Below are positions 15,716-22,874 of a DNA stretch of 64,000 nt, in pieces. Position 1 is the first letter of the stretch. The number at the start of each line of letters is the position of its first letter. The position numbers were made by a program, and so were the translations under genes. The notes under the pieces were generated by a model, which saw only the letters and a list, made by a program, of their open reading frames with translations, was not told where the DNA came from and searched no databases. Origin of the DNA: Bacillota bacterium (GTDB taxonomy: Bacteria > Bacillota > Sulfobacillia > JAJYWN01 > JAJZPE01); the NCBI GenBank assembly GCA_021787335.1, contig JAJYMC010000019.1, positions 6,894 to 70,893 of the forward strand, written 5' to 3'.

Positions 15716-17629
15716 TTAGGCTTTCCCGATGATGGTCCGGGAGTCGCCGGCGCGCCGCGTGAAGCGGGCCTCGTCCAGCCGCTCGAGGAGCGGCACGGCC
15801 ACCCGGCGGGTGGTCCCCAGGACATCGCGGGCCTCGGCCGCCGTGAACGTCCGTCCGGTGAAGGCGGCCGCCAGGGCCCGCCTGGCCTCGGCAACCACGT
15901 CCTGGTGAAGGTACAGGTCGTCGCCCAGCTTGAGCAGATGCGGCGCGGCCAGGTTGGCGAAGACCTCGTCGGCCGGCCATTGGCCTGGGACGGCCGTCCG
16001 GGCCGCGCTCACGGCCTCTTCCACGGACGGCGGGTCGAGGAGGGCCTGGCGGTAGGCGCCCTCGAGGGCGGCCGCCGCGGCGGACTCGGCCGGCGCCGGA
16101 CGGACGGCCCACCCGTCCTCGGCGATGAGGTCGCGGTCGGCCCGAAAGCCCCGCGACTCCAGGTGGGAGACGAAGGCCGCGAACGGCTTGGGGGCGAGGC
16201 CCAGCCGGCTCCGAAGGTCTTCCTTGGGGTAACCGGTCCGCAGCGGGAAGCGCTGATGGTAATCGCCGACGGTGGCGGCGACGGCCGCCGCCAGACGCCC
16301 GAGGACGTCCGCGTCGCAGAGGTATTCGCCCCGCGCGTCGAGGGTGGTCGCGCGCCCTTGGGCGACCAGTGACCGCGCCGCCTCGGCCGCGACGGCCTCG
16401 GGGAGCGAGGTCGCCCGGGCCAGTTCGCCCACCGTGGTCGGGCCATTCCGGCGGCTCAGCGCCTCGGCCACGACGGCCTCCGGGGCCCCGCTCTCGACGG
16501 CCGACAGCCTGTCCAAGAGCGTCGCCCGCCGCCGCTCGGCGCGGTCGAGGGACGGTTCGATGACGACCCCGCCGCCGATGGTCGTCACCGGCGAATACGA
16601 ACGGATGACGAAGCGGTCCCCGCGCCCGGCCACCACGTCCTCTTCGGCGATGAGGACGGCCGGGGCGTCGGCGCCGGGGGTCAGCTCCTCGCGGTCGAGA
16701 AGCGAGACGCGGGCGATGACCTCGGTCGTGCCCAGGTGGAGGTGGACGCGGGCGGCTTGGACGAGCGGGCGCGGCGCCCCCGTCAGGAGGCGGACCCGGA
16801 CTCCGAGGCGGCGGGAGGCCCTGAAGCGACCCGGCTCGGCCAGGACCTGGCCGCGGTGCAGCCGGTCCGCGTCGACCCCGGACAGGTTGACGGCCACGCG
16901 CTGCCCGGCGAAAGCCCGCTCGACCTTGCGGTCATGGACCTCGAGCCCGCGAACGCGGGCGGCCAGGCCCTCCGGAAGGACCTCGATGGCCGCGTCACGG
17001 GTCACCGTGCCGGAGGTCAGCGTCCCGGTGACGACCGGGCCGAAGCCCGGGACGACGAAGGCGCGGTCGATGGGCAGGCGGGCGAAGCCGGTGGTGTCGC
17101 GCGGGGTGGCTTGGGCGACGACCTTCGCGATGGCCTCGGTCAGACCCGGCAGGCCCTCACCGGTGACCGCGGACACGGGCACCACCGGGGCGTCTTCGAG
17201 AAACGTCCCCCGGACCAGCTCCCGCACTTCTTCAATGATCAGGGTGAGCCAGTCGTGGTCGACCAGGTCGGCCTTGGTCACGGCGACGAGGCCGCGTTCG
17301 AGGCCCAGCAAGGACAGGATGTCCAAATGCTCGCGGGTCTGCGGCATGACCCCTTCGTCGGCCGCGATGACCAGGAGGACGAGGTCCACGCCGGTGGCCC
17401 CGGCCAGCATGTTCTTGATGAACTTCTCGTGCCCTGGGACGTCGACGAAGCTGACCGCGATCCCGCCGGGCAGGGCCAACCGGGCGAAGCCGAGGTCGAT
17501 GGAGATGCCGCGGGCCTTCTCCTCGGGCAGGCGGTCGGTATCGACCCCCGTCAGGGCTCGGATGAGGGCCGTCTTGCCGTGGTCGACGTGACCGGCCGTG
17601 CCCGCGACGACGTGGGCCGGAGCGCTCAT
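15716..17629 (-). CDS. selB: Selenocysteine-specific elongation factor SelB
   Basis: 637 residues. The GTPase domain has GTAGHVDHGKT (G1), DVPGHEKFI (G3) and TKAD (G4); EF-Tu-like domains 2-3 and an extended C-terminus of winged helices follow (PKEDLRSRLGL and FTAAEARDVLGTTRR are typical). SelB carries Sec-tRNA to UGA codons and binds the SECIS hairpin with its winged helices. The ATG overlaps the selA stop by 4 bp. Together with selA and the tRNA-Sec at 37.4 kb it shows a working selenocysteine pathway. Confidence 0.96.
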   Translation of the reverse strand: MSAPAHVVAGTAGHVDHGKTALIRALTGVDTDRLPEEKARGISIDLGFARLALPGGIAVSFVDVPGHEKFIKNMLAGATGVDLVLLVIAADEGVMPQTREHLDILSLLGLERGLVAVTKADLVDHDWLTLIIEEVRELVRGTFLEDAPVVPVSAVTGEGLPGLTEAIAKVVAQATPRDTTGFARLPIDRAFVVPGFGPVVTGTLTSGTVTRDAAIEVLPEGLAARVRGLEVHDRKVERAFAGQRVAVNLSGVDADRLHRGQVLAEPGRFRASRRLGVRVRLLTGAPRPLVQAARVHLHLGTTEVIARVSLLDREELTPGADAPAVLIAEEDVVAGRGDRFVIRSYSPVTTIGGGVVIEPSLDRAERRRATLLDRLSAVESGAPEAVVAEALSRRNGPTTVGELARATSLPEAVAAEAARSLVAQGRATTLDARGEYLCDADVLGRLAAAVAATVGDYHQRFPLRTGYPKEDLRSRLGLAPKPFAAFVSHLESRGFRADRDLIAEDGWAVRPAPAESAAAAALEGAYRQALLDPPSVEEAVSAARTAVPGQWPADEVFANLAAPHLLKLGDDLYLHQDVVAEARRALAAAFTGRTFTAAEARDVLGTTRRVAVPLLERLDEARFTRRAGDSRTIIGKA

Positions 17630-19065
17630 TGGGTCTCCCCCGCCCCGGGCGCGGGCGCGAGCCCGGCGAAGGCTTCGACGACCATGGAGACTTCCTCCCT
17701 GGCCAGCGTCCGGACATCGACGAGGACGCGTCCCTGACTGACCCGGACGAGCACCGGCGGATCGGCCCGGCGTAGGCCGGCCTCGATTTCGTTGGGCGTC
17801 ATTCCGTGGGCGGCCGGGGCGGCCGGCTCAAGGGCGATGACCCAGGTCGGCAGCTCCACCCCGGGCAGGGAACCGCCGCCGGCCGGTGAAGCGTCGGGCT
17901 CGGCGGTGAACCGGCCCAGGCCACCGGCCCGCAGGCGCAGGCGCGAGGCCAGCCGGCGGGCCTTGGCGGCGAGGGCCGTGGGCTCGGCCAGCAGAGCAGC
18001 TAAGGCCGGGACCTCGCGCTCGGCCCGCCCCGGCTCGAGGTAGGCGCGCAACGTGGCGACCAGCGCGGCGAGGGTCAGCTTGTCGATGCGGAGCGCCCGC
18101 ATCAGCTGGTTGGAGCGCATCCGGGCGATGACCTCGCGGCGCCCTACGGCGATGCCCGCCTGGGGCCCGCCGAGGAGCTTGTCCCCGCTGAAGGTGACGA
18201 CATCGGCGCCGGCCCTGACGCTCCGCTGCACGGTCGGCTCGGACGGCAGGCCGTGGGCGGCGAACTCGACCAGGGCGCCGCTACCGAGGTCCTCCATCAC
18301 CGGCAGGCCGCGGCGGCGACCGAGCTCGACCAGCTCGTCCAGGGCGACCTCGGCGACAAAGCCGATCACCCGGTAGTTGCTCGTATGCACCCGGAGCAGG
18401 AGCGCGGTCTCGGGGGTGATGGCCTCCTCGTAATCGCGCAGGTAGGTCTTGTTCGTCGTCCCCACCTCGACGAGCCGGGCGCCGCTTTTGGCCATCACCG
18501 CCGGGACGCGGAAGGCGCCGCCGATCTCGACCAGCTGGCCGCGGGAGACGATGACCTCTCGGCCCTCGGCCAACGTGTCGAGGGCCAGGAGGACGGCGGC
18601 GGCATTGTTGTTGACGACCAGGGCGGCCTCGGCCCCGGTCACCTCGCGGATGAGCCCCTCGACGTGATCGAGGCGAGACCCTCGCTCCCCGGTCGTCAGG
18701 TCCAGTTCAAGGTCGGAGTAACCGCCGGCGACGGAGGCCACCGCCTGGCGGGCGGCCTCCGACAACACGGCCCGGCCGAGGTTGGTGTGCAGGGCGACGC
18801 CCGTCCCGTTGATGACCCGGCGCGGTCCCCCCTTGCCCCTGGCCCGCAGGCGATCCTCGACCGTGGCGGCGATGGCCGACAGGACGGCCTCCCGCGAGCC
18901 GGCGGCGGTGGTCGCTGGGGCCTCCCCGGCCCGAGCGGCGTCGATGGCGTCACGGATCTCTCGGATGACGAGGGCGCGAGGATAAGCGTCGACCGCGCCC
19001 CGGGCCTCGAGGGCCCGCCAGACCCGGTCGACTGATGGGAGTTGGCGGAGTGCGTTCTTGGTCAA
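17626..19065 (-). CDS. selA: L-seryl-tRNA(Sec) selenium transferase SelA
   Basis: 479 residues. SelA is a PLP enzyme that turns Ser-tRNA(Sec) into Sec-tRNA(Sec) using selenophosphate. Seen: RQLPSVDRVWRAL at the start, INGTGVALHTNLGRA, and the PLP-lysine region VTFSGDKLLGGPQAG near residue 290. A longer frame opens at 19173, but TTG at 19065 is preferred: GGAGGT lies 9 bp upstream, the N-terminus then matches the family, and the -35 box of the likely promoter overlaps 19173. It heads the selA-selB unit. Confidence 0.93.
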   Translation of the reverse strand: MTKNALRQLPSVDRVWRALEARGAVDAYPRALVIREIRDAIDAARAGEAPATTAAGSREAVLSAIAATVEDRLRARGKGGPRRVINGTGVALHTNLGRAVLSEAARQAVASVAGGYSDLELDLTTGERGSRLDHVEGLIREVTGAEAALVVNNNAAAVLLALDTLAEGREVIVSRGQLVEIGGAFRVPAVMAKSGARLVEVGTTNKTYLRDYEEAITPETALLLRVHTSNYRVIGFVAEVALDELVELGRRRGLPVMEDLGSGALVEFAAHGLPSEPTVQRSVRAGADVVTFSGDKLLGGPQAGIAVGRREVIARMRSNQLMRALRIDKLTLAALVATLRAYLEPGRAEREVPALAALLAEPTALAAKARRLASRLRLRAGGLGRFTAEPDASPAGGGSLPGVELPTWVIALEPAAPAAHGMTPNEIEAGLRRADPPVLVRVSQGRVLVDVRTLAREEVSMVVEAFAGLAPAPGAGETQ

Positions 19066-19145
19066 ACCGGTGGGACCTCCGTTCGGCGCTTGCCGCCCGC
19101 CTTTTGGGACGCCTTCTACTTCTCCCTTTGGTTTGGGTTTCCTTT

Positions 19146-19173
19146 TTATTATCCCTTGACGGGGCTCGGTCAA
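19146..19173 (-). promoter_or_regulatory. Probable promoter of selAB
   Basis: Minus strand TTGACC (19168-19173) and TAATAA (19146-19151) are 16 bp apart, between the amidase terminator and the selA start. Confidence 0.45.
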
Positions 19174-19196
19174 ACAAGCCCCGGGGCCCGACGACG

Positions 19197-19220
19197 AAAA
19201 AGCCGCCCTAGGCGGGCGGC
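19197..19220 (-). terminator. Terminator of the amidase gene
   Basis: Minus strand GCCGCCC-GCCTA-GGGCGGC (19220-19202) is followed by TTTTT. It lies 23 bp after the second amidase stop (19243) but 240 bp after the first one (19462), which argues that the gene really ends at 19243. Confidence 0.75.
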
Positions 19221-19242
19221 CAAGCGGAAGACGTTCGACGGC

Positions 19243-19464
19243 TCAAACGCTCCTGGGCGGCCAGGGCTTCCAGACCTGCGGTCCCGGCGGCGTCCTGATC
19301 TCCTCGCCCCGGGCTTGTGCGGTCTCGGGCCGCGCCGTTTCGGCTGGCGAGTCGGGCTTGTCGGGCGGCCCGGGCTGTTCGACGGGCGGCCACGGTTGCT
19401 TGTCGGGTACCTGCCACGGCACGTTCTTCGTGGCTTCCAGCCACCTTTGCGCGGCGGCCCCTCA
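19243..19464 (-). other. In-frame continuation of the amidase beyond a TGA codon (possible selenocysteine or nonsense mutation)
   Basis: After TGA at 19462-19464 the same frame runs 72 codons to TGA at 19243-19245. Its codons are G/C-ending and its composition continues the Pro-rich tail of the amidase, with a Trp/Pro pattern (VPWQVPDKQPWPPVE ... VWKPWPP). The transcription terminator comes only 23 bp after the second stop. It may be read by selenocysteine insertion, or the gene may carry a recent nonsense mutation. Confidence 0.5.
19430..19444 (-). promoter_or_regulatory. SECIS-like hairpin after the in-frame TGA
   Basis: Minus strand GTGGCT-GGA-AGCCAC is a perfect 6-bp stem with a G-first triloop, starting 18 nt after the TGA. 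Spacing and a G at the loop start agree with the loose bacterial SECIS model; the loop is shorter than in well-studied cases. Confidence 0.35.
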
Positions 19465-20697
19465 ACCGTGGGGCCTCACCGGCGAGCCGGCGGGCTTCGG
19501 CCGTGGCCAGCGGATGAATTCCTCCGGCATTGGCGGCATTCCGGTATCCTGGGGCTTCCCGTCGATGACCTCGGCGGCACGGTCGCTCACCCCGACGCTG
19601 GAGAGGACCGGCCCCGGCGGGGCCACCTGGAGAATCTGGCCACCGGCAAAGGCCAATGCAGGCACCGGACGGGCATGCGGCTGAGGTTGGCTCATGCCCA
19701 TTTGGCGGCGCGCCGTCACCTGGGTCATGGTAACCGGCCCCGGTTGAGCCGGAGCGGCCTGGGTGGGCGGCCCGGGCGCGACTTCGGCAGGCGGCATCGG
19801 CGCGGCTTCGGCAGGCGGCATCGGCGCGGCTTCGGCAGGCGGCATCGGCGCGGCTTCGGCCCGCGCCACGGCCACGGCCAGCTGTGCCTGGGGATGCCCG
19901 GACGCGTCGGCCGGAGGCCCGGCGGGCCGCCCGGTATGGCGCAGTTCCTCGGTGGTCTCAACGAAGTCCTCCATCTCGGCCCCGAAGTGCCGGCAGAGAC
20001 CGCGGTAGATGGACCGGGCGCAGAGCTTGAGGTAATCCTCGTTGAGGAGGAGCCGCTCCTGCTCCGGGTAGTGGTGGCTGGCGCACTCGATGACCACGGC
20101 CGGAACGCCGGATCCCAGGAGAAGCCCGTTGTACCCGCCGATGTCCCGGGCCCTCAGGCGGAAGCGCCGAAGGAACGGCGGCATCCCGCCATAGGTGACC
20201 ATCGCCGCGGCGATGCAGCCGGCCAGCCGGAACGAGGCTAGCGGCCGCCGGTAGTTGTAGACGACGGCCGGACGCAGACCACCGCTGGCCGGGAGACCTT
20301 CGGTGTGCAAGAGGATGAAGACGTCAGGGCGTTCTCTCTTGACGATGGCCAGCCGCTCCTCGAGCGGCAGCGTCTCGTCCTGAGCCCTGGTCAGGACGAC
20401 CCTCGCTCCGGCCGAACGTAACAACGCCGCCAGCGCCCGGGCGATGCCCAGGACGCCTTCGGCCTCGCAGTACCCCGTCACTCCATGGCCGCCACGGTCT
20501 CTGCCCCCGTGGCCCGGGTCGATGACCACCGTCCGTCCCTGGACGACCGAGTTGAGATGCACGGTGTTGGAGTCGACGTCATAGAAGAACGGGACTCCCA
20601 GCCCCCGCCCGGCGGCCCAAAGAGTCTCTGGGAGGTCGGAGAACAGCCCATCCGGATGAGCGATCTCGGAGTTCCTGATGACCAGCCTGACCAACAA
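19462..20697 (-). CDS. N-acetylmuramoyl-L-alanine amidase (CwlD-like, Amidase_3)
   Basis: 411 residues up to the first TGA. VVIDPGHGGRDRGGHG, EAEGVLGIARALAA, LLHTEG and VVIECASHH give the zinc ligands (His, Glu, His) and catalytic Glu of Amidase_3 enzymes, which cut the peptide from muramic acid in peptidoglycan. CwlD members act in spore cortex formation. An N-terminal 75 residues precede the catalytic domain; no signal peptide is obvious. The tail is Pro/Ala-rich with three exact PPAEAAPM-type repeats. The first TGA (19462-19464) is followed by 72 more coding-like codons in the same frame (see 19243-19464). TTG start behind GGGGGTGGG. Confidence 0.85.
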   Translation of the reverse strand: MLVRLVIRNSEIAHPDGLFSDLPETLWAAGRGLGVPFFYDVDSNTVHLNSVVQGRTVVIDPGHGGRDRGGHGVTGYCEAEGVLGIARALAALLRSAGARVVLTRAQDETLPLEERLAIVKRERPDVFILLHTEGLPASGGLRPAVVYNYRRPLASFRLAGCIAAAMVTYGGMPPFLRRFRLRARDIGGYNGLLLGSGVPAVVIECASHHYPEQERLLLNEDYLKLCARSIYRGLCRHFGAEMEDFVETTEELRHTGRPAGPPADASGHPQAQLAVAVARAEAAPMPPAEAAPMPPAEAAPMPPAEVAPGPPTQAAPAQPGPVTMTQVTARRQMGMSQPQPHARPVPALAFAGGQILQVAPPGPVLSSVGVSDRAAEVIDGKPQDTGMPPMPEEFIRWPRPKPAGSPVRPHG

Positions 20698-20793
20698 GAC
20701 CCACCCCCATGGCCTGTGACACTTGCCCTATAATCTATGTCCCGTCCCATGGGGGTGTTCGGGCGGGGCGGGCCCACTTCCGGACAAGAGACA

Positions 20794-20819
20794 ACCGGCC
20801 CCGGTGAGCCGGGGCCGGT
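20794..20819 (-). terminator. Terminator of the CAP-domain gene
   Basis: An 11-bp perfect stem ACCGGCCCCGG / CCGGGGCCGGT with a 4-nt loop, 48 bp after the stop of the CAP gene. The tail is TGTCTCTTGTC. Confidence 0.65.
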
Positions 20820-20867
20820 CGGTCCTTGCGCTTGTCAGTTATCTTCGTCCCAGGTCCCCGCAGCCTA

Positions 20868-21728
20868 TCAGTTCCCGATGAAGAACTGGGCCACCATCGC
20901 GCCAGAGGGCGACATGTCGATGACGCCGATCCCGACCTCGGTGTAGGTCGAGTTCAGGAGGTTCATCCGGTGCGTCGGGCTGGCCAGGAGCCGTAAGTGC
21001 ACGGAATAGACGCTGTTGGCCTCGCCGAGGTTCTCACCGGCGGTGGTGAAGTGGACGCCGGCCTTCTTCATCATGTCGAAGGCCGTTCCGAGGGTCGGCG
21101 AGGTGTGGGCGAAGTAGTTGTTGGTCACCATGTCCTGAGCCTTCTGACGAGCGAGGGCCGTCAGGGTCAGGTTGAGCTTGAGGGGCGGCAGTCCGTTGTC
21201 GGCCCGGGCCTGGTTGACGGCGTTGAGCATCCACGTCTCCTCAGCCGTCGGGGTGACCTGCGCGGGCTGCGGCGCCGGGGTGGGCGTCGGAGCGGGCGCG
21301 GGCGCGGGGGCCGGCGCCGGTTGCGGAGCCGGAGTCGGGGCCGGAGCGGGCGCGGGCGCGGGGGCCGGCGCCGGTTGCGGAGCCGGGGTCGGGGCCGGAG
21401 CGGGCGCGGGGGCCGGCGCCGGTTGCGGCGCCGGGGTCGGCGCCGGAGCGGGCGCGGGCGCGGGGGCCGGCGCCGGTTGCGGCGTCGTATGGGTGCGCCA
21501 ATGCCAGAGTGAGTACCAGGTGTACCAGCCACCGTACCGGTAGACCGGAGCCTGGGTCGTGGTTGGTTGCGCGACCGGCCGGCCTTGAATGGTGCCAATC
21601 GAGGCTCCATGGTAGTAATACGTGAGGTACCAGGATGCAGCCGCGGGACGTGCCGGTGCCAGAGCCAGCAACACGAACGCCGCCAGCAAGACCGCAAAGA
21701 GCTTAACTGACCATGCTCTCTTCTTCAA
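20868..21728 (-). CDS. Secreted CAP (SCP/YkwD) domain protein with Pro-Ala linker
   Basis: 286 residues from TTG at 21728, chosen because GAGGGGAGCG precedes it and a signal peptide then begins at once (LKKRAWSVKLFAVLLAA ... AAAS). Next comes a Tyr/Trp-rich segment (YRYGGWYTWYSLWHW), then a linker of four near-identical PAPAPAPTPAPQ units. The C-terminal CAP domain contains MLNAVNQARADNGL, YFAHTSP and AGENLGE, like YkwD/SafA-associated proteins of spore formers. CAP domains are extracellular; their activity in bacteria is unclear. A decayed copy of part of this gene lies at 26093-26160. Confidence 0.88.
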   Translation of the reverse strand: MKKRAWSVKLFAVLLAAFVLLALAPARPAAASWYLTYYYHGASIGTIQGRPVAQPTTTQAPVYRYGGWYTWYSLWHWRTHTTPQPAPAPAPAPAPAPTPAPQPAPAPAPAPAPTPAPQPAPAPAPAPAPAPTPAPQPAPAPAPAPAPTPTPAPQPAQVTPTAEETWMLNAVNQARADNGLPPLKLNLTLTALARQKAQDMVTNNYFAHTSPTLGTAFDMMKKAGVHFTTAGENLGEANSVYSVHLRLLASPTHRMNLLNSTYTEVGIGVIDMSPSGAMVAQFFIGN

Positions 21729-22051
21729 ATTCGCTCCCCTCTCGGACTTGGATTTCGCGGACAAGCCCGTCATCCTGAGGGTAGCCGATTTCCCGGCGAC
21801 ATGTCAAAATGCCAAACGGTTCAGGGTTTGACGAAAGGTGACATAGATACCAGCCTAATTCTGTAAACCACCAATTGACGTTATTTTAGACAGTGCTGGA
21901 AACAAAAGGGCAGCGTAAATGGCTTATGTCGAGCACCATTATCTGGCACCGTTCATAACATGAAGCGGGATTGGGGAATCACCCCGTCCCGCTTCACGCA
22001 TGACGCTGGGTATATAGTCTAAAAAAGGAAGGAGGTGTAAGCCAACAAACC
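21729..22051. other. Intergenic region between divergent CAP and coat-like genes
   Basis: No gene is seen in these 323 bp. They should hold promoters for both neighbours; a minus-strand TTGACA lies in it (about 21801-21806), but no good -10 box goes with it. A strong hairpin is at 21961-21996 and the coat-like gene has GGAAGGAGGTG about 14 bp before its ATG. Confidence 0.5.
21961..21996. promoter_or_regulatory. Strong inverted repeat upstream of the coat-like gene
   Basis: TGAAGCGGGA pairs with TCCCGCTTCA around an inner GGGG-AATCA-CCCC stem. There is no U-run, so it may be an RNA leader hairpin or operator rather than a terminator. Confidence 0.4.
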
Positions 22052-22762
22052 ATGGATATCCAGAAGCCCATCAGGGGGGGCAACGGAGTCGTCCCAGGGC
22101 CGTGTACCGAGACCGCGCCGTGCCCGCCGATCACCGAGATCGTCTGCGTTGACGTGAAGAAGGTCTTCGATTCCTGCTCCAACGTACAGTGCGAGGAGTT
22201 CTGCGTCGAGTTCACCGCCCCCGGTGTCGTCATCACCCCGGCGGCGCCGGCGCCCACCCCGCCCTTCACCTTCGTCAGCTGCACCGCGGGGCCGGCTTCG
22301 GTCGGCCCGATCTCGGAGTCCGCGGTCCCGGGGGAACCGCTCCTGCAGCGGATCACCGCCACCATCTGCGGACCGGCGAGCGTCGTTTTCACCGACTCCT
22401 TGGGGGTCACGTACACCATCTCCATCCCGGAAACCTACATTTGCTTCGACAAAGACGTCCTCCTGTACATGCCCAACCCGTCGATGATGTTCGGCCGGAT
22501 CGAAGTGGTGACCTTCACCTGCCTTGGCGCCCGTTTCACGACCACCGACACCGTCCCGACCGTCTGCGTCACCATCGGCCTACGGGCGATTGTCAAGAGC
22601 GAGGGGCGCGTGCAGCTCTTGATCGGCGCCTACGGGTACTGCCCGGTCCCGCCGGCCTGCCGCGAACTCGGCACCCTCTGCGAGTCGTTCGAGGCCGCCC
22701 CGTTCCCGACCGTCTATCCGCCGCAGATCTTCGATGTGCCAACGGATGAACCAGAGGGGTAG
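22052..22762 (+). CDS. Cysteine-rich, spore-coat-like hypothetical protein
   Basis: 236 residues, no signal peptide and no membrane helix, with about 15 cysteines. Residues 25-55 read ITEIVCVDVKKVFDSC followed by NVQCEEFCVEF. A V-x-KV(F/Y)DSC motif of this kind recurs, as I recall, in clostridial cysteine-rich coat-type proteins; I cannot confirm the family. The rest is beta-rich with repeated Val/Thr strands. A strong GGAAGGAGGTG precedes the ATG. The neighbours (CwlD-like amidase, YkwD-like CAP protein, HtrA-like protease) agree with an envelope or spore role. Confidence 0.6.
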   Translation: MDIQKPIRGGNGVVPGPCTETAPCPPITEIVCVDVKKVFDSCSNVQCEEFCVEFTAPGVVITPAAPAPTPPFTFVSCTAGPASVGPISESAVPGEPLLQRITATICGPASVVFTDSLGVTYTISIPETYICFDKDVLLYMPNPSMMFGRIEVVTFTCLGARFTTTDTVPTVCVTIGLRAIVKSEGRVQLLIGAYGYCPVPPACRELGTLCESFEAAPFPTVYPPQIFDVPTDEPEG

Positions 22763-22793
22763 TCCAGGACGGAGCCCCGACCGCACGGAATGG

Positions 22794-22829
22794 ACGACCG
22801 CCGGGGATGGTGACAGCCCCGGCGGTCGT
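22794..22829. terminator. Bidirectional terminator between coat-like and protease genes
   Basis: ACGACCGCCGGGG and CCCCGGCGGTCGT form a 13-bp perfect stem with a 10-nt loop between two convergent genes. Confidence 0.7.
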
Positions 22830-22874
22830 TGTCGCTGTCTCGGCAGGAGCCCGCTTCCGGCGATGCCGTCGGCT

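Noticed and set aside
20698-20760. A sigma-E/sigma-G type sporulation promoter for the amidase.
   Set aside because: A CATAGATT element resembles a sigma-E -10 box, but no matching -35 is present.
21741-21860. A riboswitch (cyclic-di-AMP type) in the leader of the CAP-domain gene.
   Set aside because: Such elements often precede wall hydrolases, but the conserved core could not be matched by eye. A covariance search would settle it.
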